A DNA stretch of 64,000 bases, taken from Bacteriovoracaceae bacterium UBA3083. GTDB lineage: Bacteria; Bdellovibrionota; Bacteriovoracia; Bacteriovoracales; Bacteriovoracaceae. The position numbers were made by a program, and so were the translations under genes. Below, piece by piece: positions 15,806 through 24,511 of the stretch (the stretch's first letter is position 1; every line of letters starts with the position of its first letter). The notes below the pieces were generated by a model. The model saw only the letters and a list, made by a program, of their open reading frames with translations. It made no database searches and was not told the DNA's origin. Where the stretch lies: assembly GCA_002366565.1 (NCBI GenBank), contig DFBJ01000007.1, positions 124,001-188,000 on the forward strand. The letters run 5' to 3'.

Positions 15806-16775
15806 ATAAGTAGTTTTTATAAAGTTCCCCAAGAAAGTTTTCATTGTAGATATGGCTCATCATATGCTCTTTATAGAGCTTTAGGCTATAAGTTGGTGCA
15901 ACTCCCATCCATTCTTTAATCAACGTGTCAGGATGAGCCTGAGTAAGCCATTTGAATATACAGGCCTGTCTTAACGACTTTGGTGTTAGAGTGATTTGAA
16001 GCTTCTTTCTATATTCTTCAAAAATAACCTCTAGTCCTCTTGGACTTAGTGAACCAGACAGGATTCTATATGGATTTGCATTGAAGAGTAGTTCATCAAA
16101 ATTTACAGCTGATTTAATCTTCATGTCACTTAGCTTTAAAAGATATTCTTCTAGGACTAATTTGAAAATGTTAGGAAGCGGTATAGTGTACGGGTCTCTT
16201 TTTGGATGATTAATAAGCACTCTTGGTGTCTCACCATCTAAGAAGATATTACTTGTTTTAAGCTTACTTAAGTCTGAAACTTTAAGACCTGCACCAAAAA
16301 TCAAAAGCATTACAATCTGATTTCTTCTTGCTATCAACGATAACATTTCATTCTTTGACGTTGTCTCTTCTAGTAGTGATACCCATAGAGTCTTCACATC
16401 AATAAAAGGTGTAGGTCTAGGTATATCTAAAAACTTAGGAGATGTTGGAAGCTTTCTTACTGGGTTACTTTCAAATAAGTTTTGTTCAACTAGGTAGTCA
16501 AAAAATATTCTTAGTGCTTGAACTCTTCTTCTTCGAGAATTATCTGAGTTATATTTTTCTTCTAGATAGGTTCCATAAAGTTGAACCTGTGGAATTCCAA
16601 AGTTTGTAATATCTGTGTATTGATTATTTTTTAATAAGTAATGGTTGAAGCAATCAAGGTCTGTTTTATAATTTTTTAGAGTATTCTGACTCCTACCCAT
16701 AGACTTTAGTTTAGTGAAGAAGTCTCTCTGTAGTTCATTTAAATCTAGTTCATTAAAAGATCTATTTTTTTGCAT
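15795..16775 (-). CDS. Tyrosine-recombinase-like (Xer/integrase family) protein with altered active site
   Basis: 326 residues. The N-terminal SAM-like core-binding domain (QRDFFTKLKSMGRSQNTLKN) and C-terminal catalytic fold are those of XerC/XerD-type recombinases. At the usual catalytic positions the sequence differs. Arg I reads GAGLKVSDL (Lys), HxxR reads KSLR, and the second His (normally LGH) reads WMGV. The Lys in HPKRD and the Tyr in LKLYKEH remain. It may be a non-catalytic paralogue. GGAG seven bases before M3 favours a start at 16775 over 16781. No att-like repeats are obvious nearby, so I do not tie it to a mobile element. Confidence 0.75.
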   Translation of the reverse strand: MQKNRSFNELDLNELQRDFFTKLKSMGRSQNTLKNYKTDLDCFNHYLLKNNQYTDITNFGIPQVQLYGTYLEEKYNSDNSRRRRVQALRIFFDYLVEQNLFESNPVRKLPTSPKFLDIPRPTPFIDVKTLWVSLLEETTSKNEMLSLIARRNQIVMLLIFGAGLKVSDLSKLKTSNIFLDGETPRVLINHPKRDPYTIPLPNIFKLVLEEYLLKLSDMKIKSAVNFDELLFNANPYRILSGSLSPRGLEVIFEEYRKKLQITLTPKSLRQACIFKWLTQAHPDTLIKEWMGVAPTYSLKLYKEHMMSHIYNENFLGELYKNYLSKT

Positions 16776-16922
16776 TCTCATACTCCATGAATATTCAAAT
16801 TCATTCTATCTCTTCTAAATCTTAGTTGTCCAATTGAGCGTATGTATATTTTTCAACACGTATTGAGTTGTTTGTGCATTGTGTTACATTTCTCGCCACA
16901 CAACTACTGAAAAGGAATTATC

Positions 16923-17657
16923 ATGAAGAAACTTATTTTAGGAATGGTTATCGCATCCGTATCTATTGGAACGAGCGCTAAAGGTTTTAATGCTGATATT
17001 GATGTTAATATTGGTGGAAGTAGAAATGTTAAGAAATGCCAAGAAAATGTAAGAGTATTAAATCAACAAAACTCTAGATTAAGAACTCAATTATCTTCTT
17101 CACAATCTAGCTTGGCCCAGTGTCAAAGAGATGCTAGCCGTAATGGAAATAGTTCTCAAGTACGTCAGCTGAAAAAAGATCTAGTTCAGGCAAATAAAAC
17201 AATTACAAAACTTGAAAACACTGTTGATAGAAAGAATGACACAATTCAAGACTTAAAAAGAGATATTCAAGATCTTCAAGATCAACTCAATCCTAGACCC
17301 GCAGGAATTAACCTTGCAGCAGTAGTTAAAGCATGTGGAAATATTCCATCTAGTTCTTCTACAAATAAATGTATTGTTGTTGCAAAAAAGTATCAAGTAA
17401 ATGCTAAAAGAGTTGCTGCGTGTACGGCCATTACTAGCTCATTCAGTGCTGTAAATTGTGTAGAAGAAGCAGGTATAAACAATACAAATGCTAGTCAAAT
17501 TAAAGCTTGTGTTCAAATCACTTCATCTAGCTCTGCAGTATCTTGTGTGAAAAGTGCTGGAGCTGGTAATGTTCCTGGAAATGTTGTTAAGGCCTGTGTT
17601 AACTCGTCTTCAAGTTCTTTTAGCCAAGTTCGTTGTGTTGAGCAAATGGGAAATTAA
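16923..17657 (+). CDS. Exported coiled-coil protein with C-terminal Cys-pair repeats
   Basis: 244 residues. A signal peptide (MKKLILGMVIASVSIGTSA) is followed by a Gln/Ser-rich coiled coil (residues ~35-120: QQNSRLRTQL, NKTITKLENTVDRKNDTIQD). Four degenerate repeats of about 30 residues follow. Each has two Cys spaced about 13 apart with a Ser-rich centre, for example KACVQITSSSSAVSCVKSAG. Disulfide-linked surface or periplasmic structure is likely. I know no named family for it. AAAAGGAATT precedes the ATG and a strong terminator follows at 17705. Confidence 0.7.
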   Translation: MKKLILGMVIASVSIGTSAKGFNADIDVNIGGSRNVKKCQENVRVLNQQNSRLRTQLSSSQSSLAQCQRDASRNGNSSQVRQLKKDLVQANKTITKLENTVDRKNDTIQDLKRDIQDLQDQLNPRPAGINLAAVVKACGNIPSSSSTNKCIVVAKKYQVNAKRVAACTAITSSFSAVNCVEEAGINNTNASQIKACVQITSSSSAVSCVKSAGAGNVPGNVVKACVNSSSSSFSQVRCVEQMGN

Positions 17658-17704
17658 ACCTTGTACTGACACCCACACACGTCAAACAAGAATTATATAG
17701 TAAA

Positions 17705-17747
17705 AACTCGGCTTAAGTACTTGTAACTACTTAAGTCGAGTTTTTTT
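17705..17747 (+). terminator. Strong intrinsic terminator
   Basis: AACTCGGCTTAAGTA, 8-base loop, TACTTAAGTCGAGTT: 15 bp with one G-T pair, then seven T residues. Confidence 0.92.
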
Positions 17748-17841
17748 ATTGGTGTTAGAGATCAAACACCTCTTATAAAAAGTACACTAGAAACTATTTT
17801 GGCATGAATTTAAGTTATTCTTTTCAAAACTATTGAAATCA

Positions 17842-18690
17842 ATGAGCTTATTTGCTATTTATAGGCGACATTTGAATATGAGTGAGAAACCGATGACCTT
17901 TAGTACAAACCAGACCTTGTCTGCTGTTTTTATGCATGAAAATCCTAGCGATAGCTTCGCTATGTTTTCTGATATCAGTAATGTATTAGGGGATCACCAA
18001 ATTCTTCTTACTCTTCAAGAAAATATATCACATAAATTTAAGAATACATCTTTGCTAATTGAAGCGTTAGCGCACTCGTCTTTTGGGCACGAGAAGCTTG
18101 GAGACTCTACGAAATCATATGAGCGACTAGAGTTTCTTGGTGATAGTGTCCTAGGACTTATTGTTACTGACACTTTACAAGAAAAGTTTCCAGATCTTGC
18201 GGAAGGAAAATTGTCAAAGCTTAGGGCCTCTCTTGTTAATGAGCAGACTTTGGGAAAACTTGCTAGTTTTATCTGTTTAGAAGACGCGATTCTTCTTGGT
18301 AAAGGTGAGGTTCAAAATCAAGGGAATAGAAGAAGTTCAATTCTTTGCGATGTATTTGAAAGCTTAATTGGAGCTATTTATAAAGACTCCTCTTTAGAAA
18401 CTGCAAAGGTTAGCTTCAATAAAATTATTGATAATTACGAAACAAAAAATAAAACAAAATTTTTCGATCAAAATAAACTTCAAGATTTTGATGGAAAGAC
18501 AAGGTTACAAGAATTAACTATGGCACTCTATAAGACACTTCCTACGTACAAGTCTGTACAGCTTGAGAGTGGACTATTTGAAGTTAGGGCAATAGTCGCA
18601 GATAAATATGAAATAAGTGGAGAGTACCCTTCAAAAAAGAAAGGTGAGCAAGACTTAGCTAAGAAATTAATTGAAAAAATAAATAAGTAA
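17842..18690 (+). CDS. rnc: Ribonuclease III
   Basis: About 282 residues. The signature ERLEFLGDSVLGLIV contains the catalytic acidic residues, with the second site in DVFESLIGAIY. The C-terminal dsRNA-binding domain runs from KTRLQELTMALYKTLPTY to KKGEQDLAKKLIEKI. RNase III cuts dsRNA, including rRNA precursors. The N-terminus is ~45 residues longer than usual and no clear Shine-Dalgarno sequence exists. ATG 17842, ATG 17878 and TTG 17833 are all possible, so the start is uncertain. Cluster rnc-era-der on one strand supports joint expression with ribosome-maturation GTPases. Confidence 0.92.
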   Translation: MSLFAIYRRHLNMSEKPMTFSTNQTLSAVFMHENPSDSFAMFSDISNVLGDHQILLTLQENISHKFKNTSLLIEALAHSSFGHEKLGDSTKSYERLEFLGDSVLGLIVTDTLQEKFPDLAEGKLSKLRASLVNEQTLGKLASFICLEDAILLGKGEVQNQGNRRSSILCDVFESLIGAIYKDSSLETAKVSFNKIIDNYETKNKTKFFDQNKLQDFDGKTRLQELTMALYKTLPTYKSVQLESGLFEVRAIVADKYEISGEYPSKKKGEQDLAKKLIEKINK

Positions 18691-18719
18691 TCAAATACAA
18701 AACGCTAAAAGGAGCACAA

Positions 18720-19700
18720 ATGTTAATTGAGCATCAACACCCTGATAATAAGACAATTATGGTAGCCGTTCTAGGAGCACCAAACGTTGGAAAGAGTTCA
18801 CTAGTAAACTACTTACTTGGAATGGATCTTTCTGTTGTTACAAGTAAGGCACAAACAACAAGAAACAAAATTCACTGTGTATTTACAGTTGATCATACTG
18901 AAATTGTTTTAGTTGATACTCCGGGTCTTCATAAAGGAAACCAAGAGTTAAACAAGAGATTAAATGAGCAAGCGAGAGAAGGTGTTGATGGAGCTGATTT
19001 AAATCTTTTATTAATTGATTTAACTAGACCTGTTTTAGGTCAGCTGCAAGACTTTAAAGATAATATGGAGAGTGATAAGTTTGAAAAAACTTGGGTTATC
19101 TTCAATAAGTGTGACAGAGTAGAAAATTACCAAGAGCTACCTTTAAGTCTTGTTATGGATAAGATGCAAGAAATTATGCCTGAGATTGAAAAAGGGATTG
19201 TTATATCTACTAAAGATGGAACAAATATGCATAAGTTAACAGGTCTACTTGTTGATACTGCTCAACCTGGTCCTCACTTTTATGATGATGGTTCTGTATC
19301 TAATAAGAATCAAAGATTCTTTGCTACTGAATACATTAGAGAACAAGCATTTGAACTTCTAAGTGCAGAGCTTCCTTATGAAGTTGCTGTAGTTATTGAT
19401 GAGTACAAAGATATGAAGCCTAAGCACGGAGAAGAAGATCCAAAGATTAAGTCTCATATCTCTGCATCTATTCTTGTAAACCGTCCTTCTCAGAGAGCTA
19501 TTGTTGTCGGAACAAAGGGTGGAATGATTAAAGAAATTGGTACTCGTTCAAGAAAGAAAATTGAAGCAATGATTGGTGGACAAGTTCATTTGAACCTTCA
19601 CGTAAAAGTTTCTCCTAAGTGGTTTAAGAATAACTTCATCTTAGAAGAGCTTGGTTTACCAAGAGCAAAAGATTCAAACAGAGTATGGCGAAGCAGATAG
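18720..19700 (+). CDS. era: GTPase Era
   Basis: 326 residues. G1 is GAPNVGKSS, G3 DTPGLHKG and G4 NKCD. A C-terminal KH domain follows, with the GTKGGMIKEIGTRSRKKIE motif that binds the 3' end of 16S rRNA. Era couples 30S assembly with growth. AAAAGGAG lies 7 bases before the ATG. It lies between rnc (29-base gap) and der (9-base gap), as one operon. Slightly longer than E. coli Era (301 aa) through a KPKHGEED-type acidic loop before the KH domain. Confidence 0.95.
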   Translation: MLIEHQHPDNKTIMVAVLGAPNVGKSSLVNYLLGMDLSVVTSKAQTTRNKIHCVFTVDHTEIVLVDTPGLHKGNQELNKRLNEQAREGVDGADLNLLLIDLTRPVLGQLQDFKDNMESDKFEKTWVIFNKCDRVENYQELPLSLVMDKMQEIMPEIEKGIVISTKDGTNMHKLTGLLVDTAQPGPHFYDDGSVSNKNQRFFATEYIREQAFELLSAELPYEVAVVIDEYKDMKPKHGEEDPKIKSHISASILVNRPSQRAIVVGTKGGMIKEIGTRSRKKIEAMIGGQVHLNLHVKVSPKWFKNNFILEELGLPRAKDSNRVWRSR

Positions 19701-19709
19701 GAAATTAAT

Positions 19710-21533
19710 ATGAAAAACAGATCAATGGTAGTGTCATTAATCGGTAGACCAAATGTTGGGAAGAGTTCTCTCTTTAACCGAATAATGCAAAAACAACATA
19801 AAGCGATCACTCATGATCAACCTGGTGTGACTAGAGATAGACACTATGGAATCACAACAATCGATGATCTTCATACTGTTGAACCAGCTGATGTTATTCT
19901 AGTGGATACTGGTGGATTTTATCCTGAGAGGATAGATGAAAGAGGAAAGAATGTAGAAGAAGAAAATGCAAATAAGTTCTTCAACATTATGACTGATCAT
20001 GCACGTATGGCGATACAAGAGTCAGATTTAGTCTTGTTCGTTGTTGATGTAAGAGAAGGTGCTCTTCCTTTTGATAATACAATTGCTGATTATATTAGAA
20101 CAACAAAGAAGCCTTTCTTAGTTGTTGCTAATAAGTATGATTCAGACAAGCAGTTAGGTGAAGAGATTGACTTTTACTCTCTTGGTATAAATTCTGATGA
20201 GTTATTTACGACTAGTGCAACGCACGGGCGTGGAGTTACTCTATTAAAAGAGAAGATCCAGACAATGGCCGATGAGTTCTCAAGAGGAGCATTAAAAAAT
20301 GCACCAGAGATCTCTAAAGGTGTAACACCTAGAGAAGAAGTTGTGTCTAAGATTGCTCTGATTGGAGCACCTAATGCAGGTAAATCTACACTTTTAAATT
20401 TACTCGTAGGTTCGGAAAGAGCACTTGTAAGTGATATTGCAGGGACAACAGTTGACCCAATTGAAGGATTCTTTGATCTTTACTTTGGTCACGATGCAAA
20501 GATTCTCGAAGAAGATCAGGGCTTCTCATCAAATGATGGACTACTTTTCCGTCAATACGAAGAATTCAGAAGAAATAATGCTGATGTTTTTCAAAAGATG
20601 GTTGATGCATACGCGATTGAAGAAGATGACGATAAGAATGTAGGTATGGAACACTTTGAGGTCGATTATGAGCTCACAACACTTGTAACTGAAGATCTAG
20701 AGGCCTTAGAGAAAAAGTCTTTTGATAAAAACTATGAACAAGTATTTGAAAGCGATGACGAAACTGAAGTAGAAGTAACTGAAGAAGTTTCTCCTACTGA
20801 AGAGGATGAAGGAAGCTTCTGGCGTTCAATTCATATTATAGATACAGCAGGTATTAGAAGACAGAAAACTGTGAATGGTTTCATAGAGTCTCAATCAGTT
20901 TATAGATCTTTAAGAAGTATTACTGAGTCCGATGTTGTTGTCGTAATGGTTGATGCTACTAACGGAATTGGTCACCAAGATAGAAGACTAATTGATATTT
21001 CTCTTGAGAAAGGGAAGTCAGTAATTGTTGCACTTAATAAGATGGATCTAATGAAGACTAGACTTCCAGATGAAAAGGCAAAAAGAGAATGGTTAGAGAA
21101 CTTAAGACGTGATGTTCCGTGGTTAGGTTTTTGTGATTTAATCACAATATCAGCTAAGCAAAACAAAGGTCTTAAGCAGTTAAGAGAGTCGATTAAAAAG
21201 ACAATCTTAGTTAGAAGTAAGAGTATTCCTACAGGTGAACTTAATAGATTTGTTTTTGATCTAGTTGAGAGAAATCCTGTAATTGCAAAAAGCCAAGGGG
21301 CTAAACGATTTAAAGTGAAGTATACTTCAATGATTAAATCTGGACCTCCTACGTTCTTAATGTTTACAAATAAGTCTCAAGGTATTCCTGAGCACTATAG
21401 AAGATATCTTGTGAATAATATCAGATCTGGCTTTAAGCTTTACAATACTCCTGTGCATCTTATTTTTAGAACAGGTAATGATTTAGCAGACAGAATGAAG
21501 AAGTCGAAGATGGCCATTGCGATGAACGACTAG
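19710..21533 (+). CDS. der: GTPase Der (EngA) with a long acidic insertion in the second G domain
   Basis: 607 residues against a usual 440-500. First G domain: GRPNVGKSS, DTGG, NKYD. Second: G1 GAPNAGKST near 217, G2 AGTT at 244-247, G3 DTAGIRR from 378, G4 NKMD. The C-terminal KH-like domain is intact (SQGAKRFKVKYTS, PPTFLMFTNK). Normally ~25 residues separate AGTT and DTAG; here there are ~130. The extra ~105 residues are very acidic (ESDDETEVEVTEEVSPTEED) between residues ~255 and 370. Der assembles 50S subunits. The insertion lies where switch I joins switch II, so it may alter nucleotide exchange or partner binding. Confidence 0.94.
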   Translation: MKNRSMVVSLIGRPNVGKSSLFNRIMQKQHKAITHDQPGVTRDRHYGITTIDDLHTVEPADVILVDTGGFYPERIDERGKNVEEENANKFFNIMTDHARMAIQESDLVLFVVDVREGALPFDNTIADYIRTTKKPFLVVANKYDSDKQLGEEIDFYSLGINSDELFTTSATHGRGVTLLKEKIQTMADEFSRGALKNAPEISKGVTPREEVVSKIALIGAPNAGKSTLLNLLVGSERALVSDIAGTTVDPIEGFFDLYFGHDAKILEEDQGFSSNDGLLFRQYEEFRRNNADVFQKMVDAYAIEEDDDKNVGMEHFEVDYELTTLVTEDLEALEKKSFDKNYEQVFESDDETEVEVTEEVSPTEEDEGSFWRSIHIIDTAGIRRQKTVNGFIESQSVYRSLRSITESDVVVVMVDATNGIGHQDRRLIDISLEKGKSVIVALNKMDLMKTRLPDEKAKREWLENLRRDVPWLGFCDLITISAKQNKGLKQLRESIKKTILVRSKSIPTGELNRFVFDLVERNPVIAKSQGAKRFKVKYTSMIKSGPPTFLMFTNKSQGIPEHYRRYLVNNIRSGFKLYNTPVHLIFRTGNDLADRMKKSKMAIAMND

Positions 21534-21549
21534 ATTGAGGAGGTAGACT

Positions 21550-22398
21550 TTGAGAGTATTAGCAATTCTGACTTTATTGTTGAGTATGAGCTTACAGGCA
21601 AAAACTCTAGTTATCTCAGACATAGATGACACGATAAAGCGTACAAATGTTCTGGGCTATATGCTCGGTGGTATTAGAACGACGAATCCTTTCATAGGTT
21701 TACCAGCTCTTTATAATAACTTTCTTTGCAACTCTGAGCCGACAGTTCGTGCTCAAGAGTTTTGCAAAAAATTTAGAGGTCTTAATCATTCTAACGAAAG
21801 GTCATTGATCTATGTAACTGCGGCGATTGGACGTATTCAAGTCTTTGGTCGCGAGTTCATTTCAAGATCTAACTTTCCTCAAGTTCCCGTTGTAGGTAAA
21901 GAAGCAGGAAGGGATACACTTGAATTCAAAGTAACAACTCTTAAAGAAATTATTTCTGGTGGCGACTATGACGAAGTTATACTTATTGGAGATAATGGAG
22001 AGCATGATGTTGCTGCATATAGAGCAGTGACAAAAGCTTTCCCACTTAAGAAAATCTCTACGTTCATTCATCAAGTCTATAATCCTTTTGATAAGAAAGA
22101 TGAAAAAGGTGGAGTAGCTCTTGCCTCTGGTCAAGTGGCCTACTTTACAGCGAGTGATCTCGGGGTTGAGTTTTTTGCAAGGGGACTGATAACGGAGAGT
22201 CAACTGAACTCTATATCTAGAGAAGTTTATGAGTATATTTCATCTAACGACTCTATTTACTATGAGCAGGTTATGCCAAGTTGGTCTAGCTGTAGACCTT
22301 TTATATCTAATTATAAAAGGCCTGAGGTAGAACTTTCAGCAGATACTGAAAATGTTTTAGAAGTTATTGAAAGAAGATTGGCAAGAATCTGTAGATAG
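21550..22398 (+). CDS. Exported APP1-like phosphatidate phosphatase domain (DUF2183)
   Basis: 282 residues. TTG start at 21550 with GAGGAGGT upstream. A signal peptide (LRVLAILTLLLSMSLQA, initiator read as Met) precedes the HAD-type DxDxT motif ISDIDDTIK. NERSLIYVTAA is the second motif, and LIGDNGEHDVAAY supplies the acidic motif. This is the catalytic region of App1-like phosphatases, which dephosphorylate phosphatidate in yeast; bacterial substrates are mostly untested. Export suggests action on envelope or foreign lipids. It ends 3 bases from a convergent gene with no terminator hairpin seen. Confidence 0.8.
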   Translation: MRVLAILTLLLSMSLQAKTLVISDIDDTIKRTNVLGYMLGGIRTTNPFIGLPALYNNFLCNSEPTVRAQEFCKKFRGLNHSNERSLIYVTAAIGRIQVFGREFISRSNFPQVPVVGKEAGRDTLEFKVTTLKEIISGGDYDEVILIGDNGEHDVAAYRAVTKAFPLKKISTFIHQVYNPFDKKDEKGGVALASGQVAYFTASDLGVEFFARGLITESQLNSISREVYEYISSNDSIYYEQVMPSWSSCRPFISNYKRPEVELSADTENVLEVIERRLARICR

Positions 22399-22401
22399 TA
22401 C

Positions 22402-23169
22402 TTACCAATTCCAAATATATGACACCATAGTTGTGACGGCATCACCACCGAGGTCGTCTACGACATCTCTATAGGATCCTGTATTCTTATCAAAGAAGTT
22501 TACATTGTGGTAAAGTACTTCAACCCCAAGGTATGACTCTTTGAGTTTTATAGGGAATTCTAGTCCTCCACCCATTCCAACACCGAGTCCACCACCATTT
22601 CTGTTTGCGATATTTTCATTATCGATAAACTTATTCGTTGTGTACCAATACTCAAGTCTCGTTGTGAAGTATGGGTTTGAGTAGGTGATTGCCGTTCCTA
22701 GGTTTGCTGTATCAATATAATATTTATATCCGGTATAAACTCTTAACTGACTAACTTGAACAAAACCTGGAGCCTCCCCATTAAATCCTTCTAGGTCCGT
22801 TTGGTTAAAGTACATATTGTGTCTAGAGAATCCAATTCCTAATGAGATAGCAGTTTGAAATCCCTTGAAGATACTTAGCTGGATACCATAACTTGGATGT
22901 TCATTTTCATAAACAATCCCTCTATTTCCTGTAAAGGATGTAAGTCCTAAAGCAAATGAGAAAGTAAAGAATCTTCCATATCTATAGAATCTTTCATCTT
23001 CCATTACTTGGTTACTTTCAATATCTTCATTGAAGTTTGAAAATATATCGCCACCAATATTTAAATCTTCTTCTTCGATACTGAAGCCATCATTGACTCC
23101 CGCTTGTCCAAAAACGTTAAAAGATAGAGATAGTAGAATTAAAAACTTTATTAAATTATTGAAAAACAT
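22402..23169 (-). CDS. Exported protein, probable outer-membrane beta-barrel
   Basis: 255 residues from ATG 23169, preceded by AAGGAA, giving a signal peptide MFFNNLIKFLILLSLSFNVFG. After an acidic linker the chain alternates Tyr/Phe-rich beta strands (YRYGRFFTFSFALGL, LRVYTGYKYYIDTANLGTA, FTTRLEYWYTT) and ends with a C-terminal aromatic (YIWNW), as outer-membrane barrels do. No named family is recognised. It lies 7 bases downstream of the next gene on this strand, forming a two-gene envelope operon. Confidence 0.68.
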   Translation of the reverse strand: MFFNNLIKFLILLSLSFNVFGQAGVNDGFSIEEEDLNIGGDIFSNFNEDIESNQVMEDERFYRYGRFFTFSFALGLTSFTGNRGIVYENEHPSYGIQLSIFKGFQTAISLGIGFSRHNMYFNQTDLEGFNGEAPGFVQVSQLRVYTGYKYYIDTANLGTAITYSNPYFTTRLEYWYTTNKFIDNENIANRNGGGLGVGMGGGLEFPIKLKESYLGVEVLYHNVNFFDKNTGSYRDVVDDLGGDAVTTMVSYIWNW

Positions 23170-23176
23170 TTGTTCC

Positions 23177-23674
23177 TTATAAATAGAAGTGTGCAGCAGC
23201 AACTAAAAATGAGTCGCCAACTGTCTGTACTCTAAAGTCGTTTATTTTATTAAATGATAGACCAAATTCAATACTAAAGCCTAGGCTAGATAGACCTGTA
23301 AAACTAAATTCACTTCCCATAGTTAAATCAAACTGAAAACCTGTTTTAGAAGTTCCTGAGCCTTGCTTTTCATTAATTATTGCAGCAAGAATTCCACTAT
23401 AGAAGTTTAGCTGAGGCTCTTTAAATATATTTCTATACAATTTAAAGCCAGCTCCCCATCCTCCAGTATTATCGTCAGTGTCGATTGTCGCAAGAGCTCC
23501 AATGGCCGTAGATTTAGAGTTTTGAATTTTAAAAGAGATTGCCGGGAGATCATTCTTTAACTGATTAGACATACCAATCCCGAGTCTACCTATACGGTCG
23601 TGAGCAAAAGAGCCTGAACTTAGGAGTAAAAGTGTCGAAATAAGAATGAATTTAGAGATAATTGATCTTCTCAT
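23177..23674 (-). CDS. Exported hypothetical protein, beta-barrel-like
   Basis: 165 residues from ATG 23674 (AAGGAAGC upstream); an in-frame start 5 codons earlier is less likely. A signal peptide MRRSIISKFILISTLLLLSSGSFA is evident. The mature part is glycine- and aromatic-rich with alternating strands (GWGAGFKLYRNIF, GFQFDLTMGSEFSFTGL, GFSIEFGLSFNKI) and a terminal HFYL. It looks like a small outer-membrane barrel or a barrel-associated protein. First gene of the pair with the 255-residue protein. Confidence 0.66.
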   Translation of the reverse strand: MRRSIISKFILISTLLLLSSGSFAHDRIGRLGIGMSNQLKNDLPAISFKIQNSKSTAIGALATIDTDDNTGGWGAGFKLYRNIFKEPQLNFYSGILAAIINEKQGSGTSKTGFQFDLTMGSEFSFTGLSSLGFSIEFGLSFNKINDFRVQTVGDSFLVAAAHFYL

Positions 23675-23798
23675 TATGCTTCCTTGCACAAATAGGTTAA
23701 ATATACTTATATTTTATCATAAACCATTCTTTCTATTTTTGACAACTTAGGGCAAGAATTCTAAAATTTCTAAAATTACAAATGTAACAATATATATA

Positions 23799-23810
23799 GC
23801 AGTGCACTGC
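23799..23810. promoter_or_regulatory. 12-bp palindrome at a predicted transcription start
   Basis: GCAGTGCACTGC is a perfect palindrome directly after TATATATA (-10-like, 23790-23797) and about 35 bases before the yfgM-like start. It could be an operator over the start site or a 5' hairpin. Confidence 0.35.
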
Positions 23811-23842
23811 GCTGCTCAGACCATTAGGATAAGGAAGTAACT

Positions 23843-24511
23843 ATGGCCACAGCAACAACACCACATAACCCTGTAGATGAAGCATTACAATCAACTGAAC
23901 TAGGAACTTTTATTTCAAGAAATAAAGTCTCTGTTATTGGTTTTGTCGTTTTCATTATTTTGGGCGTTTTTGCTTGGGGTGGATACTCTGTTTATAGCAA
24001 TAGTAAGAATGATGAGCTAAGTGCAGTTGTTTATGATTATAAAGATAAAAACTTTGCGAAGTTAGTTGCTAAAACGATGACTCCTGCAGATTACACAAAA
24101 GGTTATCTTGAAATGGCCTCTAACCTTAAAGGCTTTGTTGGACTAACTCCACTTGCAATTAATAGTAGTGATGAGCTTACTAAGCAAGGTGACTTAGAAG
24201 GTTCTTTAAAAGTACTTGAAACTGTAAAAGATCAGTCTAATCCTTATGTAACTTATTTTGTTCATTCTAGAATGGCCGTTAACAATGAAGATCTTGGTAA
24301 AACGGATCTTGCTATCGCTAATCTAGAAACTATTGTTAAAGCAAATATTAAAGTAATGGAGTCTAAGACATACTTAGACCTTGGAAGGCTTTACCTAAAG
24401 AAAGGTGAGAAAGCTAAAGCAAAGACAAATTTTCAATATGTAATTGATAATCTTGGACAAGCTGAATTTGTAAAATTAGCGAAGTTATACTTAGCTGATA
24501 TGGAGTCTTAG
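23843..24511 (+). CDS. YfgM-like membrane-anchored TPR protein
   Basis: 222 residues. A short cytoplasmic N-terminus precedes a single membrane helix (VIGFVVFIILGVFAWGGYSV, residues ~31-50) and a periplasmic helical repeat region with TPR character (LDLGRLYLKKGEKAKAKTNF near the C-terminus). E. coli YfgM has the same architecture and sits next to bamB; it binds the Sec translocon and periplasmic chaperones. Gene order here (yfgM-like, bamB, with der a few genes upstream) echoes the E. coli yfgM-bamB-der order. The stop overlaps the bamB GTG start. Confidence 0.78.
   Translation: MATATTPHNPVDEALQSTELGTFISRNKVSVIGFVVFIILGVFAWGGYSVYSNSKNDELSAVVYDYKDKNFAKLVAKTMTPADYTKGYLEMASNLKGFVGLTPLAINSSDELTKQGDLEGSLKVLETVKDQSNPYVTYFVHSRMAVNNEDLGKTDLAIANLETIVKANIKVMESKTYLDLGRLYLKKGEKAKAKTNFQYVIDNLGQAEFVKLAKLYLADMES

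Noticed and set aside
15795..16922. Mobile element or integron around the recombinase-like gene
   Set aside because: No flanking direct or inverted repeats, tRNA or cassette sites seen, and the active site is altered.
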